This document shows positions 4,960-5,836 of a stretch of 5,836 nucleotides of DNA, piece by piece. A model generated the notes under the pieces. It was not told the origin of the DNA. It saw only the letters and a program-made list of their open reading frames with translations, and made no database searches. Position numbers and translations under genes: made by a program. The stretch's first letter is position 1, and every line of letters begins with the position of its first letter. The DNA comes from Flavobacteriales bacterium (GTDB lineage: Bacteria > Bacteroidota > Bacteroidia > Flavobacteriales_D > Sanyastnellaceae), in assembly GCA_011524845.1 (NCBI GenBank), contig WTJL01000058.1:1-5836 (forward strand). Reading direction: 5' to 3'.

Positions 4960-5836
4960 GCACCCGACCTTTGAATCTCACCTTGCGCATGGGCATGCTC
5001 CTTTGGGGAATGGCGGCCTTCACGGTTGTGACGCAAGCCCAAATTTCCATCTCGAGCACCGACCTCATCGAAGGCTGCGACGACGCCCTTGTCGATTCTG
5101 GAAGCAGCACAGGCCCCTACGGCGCCAACGAAAGCGAATTTGTGACCATTTGTCCCACGGCCCCAGACACCACCATTTGGATTGAGTGGAGTGTGTTTGA
5201 CTTGGACGCGGCGTCGACCATCACCATCCACGACGGAGACAACACCTTCGCGCCGATTCTCGCGCAGGGCAGCGGCGACCAGTTGCAAGGCATGGTCCAA
5301 ATCGCGTCCGAAGCCAACCCGACAGGGTGCTTGACCGTGGTGTTCACCAGCGGGGAGTCCAGCTCTGGAAACTTCGCGGCGGGCATCAACTGTGGCCAGC
5401 CCTGTGCGGTTCCGGTTCCGGTGGTGAATTCTGAGATTCCAGCGCCGTACCGTGTTTGTCCTGGAGAGGAAGTGCCTTTTGACGGTGCGGACTCGTACGC
5501 CACGGGCGATGCGGAGATCACCACGTGGTATTGGGATTGGAACGGCGACGGAGCCGTGGACGATTCCACCGACAACGGGTACGCCGTTCACGTCTACGAC
5601 GAGCCAGGCATTCACCGCATGCAGATGAGCCTCATCGACGCCATCGGGTGCGAAAGCGTGCAATTGACCAATTACTTGGTCTATGTCAGCAACGATCCGT
5701 TGTGGACCATGGACCCATTGAGCCTCACCGCGTGCACTGGAGAGCAGGTCGACCTGTCGGTGTCCATCGAAGGGCAGCCGTTCACGTTGGAACCGTCTGT
5801 CGACTTCGGAGGAGGGTTGTTCATCCCGGACGAGCC
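4956..5836 (+). CDS. Large secreted protein with CUB-like and PKD domains, 3' end outside the window
   Basis: The open frame runs from the ATG at 4956 to the window edge (293 codons, no stop). A signal peptide ends at about VVTQA/QIS (residues 28/29). A CUB-like beta-sandwich spans about 41-146, with cysteines C41, C66, C125 and C146 placed for two disulfides, and motifs SGSSTGPYG and TITIHDGDN. A PKD domain follows at about 167-244, with WYWDWNGDG (191-199) and VYDEPG (213-218). DWNGDGAVDD inside it resembles an EF-hand/dockerin-like calcium loop (D194, N196, D198, D202). From about 250 a further domain starts. Such proteins in Bacteroidota are usually very long cell-surface or secreted proteins exported by the type IX system, with a C-terminal sorting domain. 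That end is not visible, so type IX export is inference. An adhesin, a matrix protein or a peptidase accessory region are all possible. The start overlaps the preceding stop as ATGA. Confidence 0.9.
   Translation, partial: MSTRPLNLTLRMGMLLWGMAAFTVVTQAQISISSTDLIEGCDDALVDSGSSTGPYGANESEFVTICPTAPDTTIWIEWSVFDLDAASTITIHDGDNTFAPILAQGSGDQLQGMVQIASEANPTGCLTVVFTSGESSSGNFAAGINCGQPCAVPVPVVNSEIPAPYRVCPGEEVPFDGADSYATGDAEITTWYWDWNGDGAVDDSTDNGYAVHVYDEPGIHRMQMSLIDAIGCESVQLTNYLVYVSNDPLWTMDPLSLTACTGEQVDLSVSIEGQPFTLEPSVDFGGGLFIPDE

Noticed and set aside
4926..5663. A 245-codon minus-strand open frame opposite the CUB/PKD gene
   Set aside because: The plus strand encodes a signal peptide, paired cysteines and a PKD core here; the minus frame has only low-complexity Val/Arg/Gly-rich sequence.
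1..5836. CRISPR array, insertion sequence or prophage
   Set aside because: No regularly spaced repeats, transposase or integrase reading frames, or terminal inverted repeats were seen on either strand.

Overview
The window reads as chromosomal DNA of a fairly GC-rich member of the Bacteroidota, most likely a Flavobacteriales-type marine or freshwater lineage. This is inferred from three things: -7 promoter boxes of the form TAnnTTTG, starts without clear Shine-Dalgarno sequences together with tRNAs that lack an encoded CCA, and a secreted CUB-like/PKD protein of a type common in that phylum. No database search was possible.

Layout, left to right. Bases 1-47 hold the 5' half of a tRNA-Leu(CAG) on the minus strand. 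Bases 148-4100 hold three minus-strand genes, transcribed from right to left: a Crp/Fnr-family regulator (3444-4100), a SulP-family anion transporter with a STAS domain (1663-3372, GTG start) and a metallo-beta-lactamase/double-rhodanese persulfide dioxygenase of the CstB kind (148-1557). Next come two minus-strand tRNA genes, tRNA-Leu(GAG) (4211-4295) and tRNA-Lys(UUU) (4320-4393). A strong promoter precedes them and an intrinsic terminator follows them. From 4543 the plus strand carries a small unrecognised secreted protein. It overlaps by ATGA the start of a large secreted protein with a CUB-like and a PKD domain, which runs off the right edge.

The regulator, transporter and dioxygenase make a coherent sulfur module. 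The dioxygenase would oxidise glutathione- or other low-molecular-weight persulfides to sulfite/thiosulfate. The SulP protein would move sulfate or a related anion across the inner membrane. The Crp/Fnr protein would control both genes. In support, the heptamer GTGTGAC, which contains a CRP-type TGTGA half-site, occurs only three times in the window by eye, all just upstream of the SulP and dioxygenase genes. The signal could be sulfide/persulfide or redox state, but this is inference.

Four TAnnTTTG -7 boxes lie in front of the four minus-strand units (tRNA-Leu(CAG), dioxygenase, SulP, tRNA-Lys/Leu). Nothing here demands a wholly new system. The points most worth checking are the shared operator-like motif, the folded crp-sulP spacer, and the small secreted protein coupled to the CUB/PKD protein.
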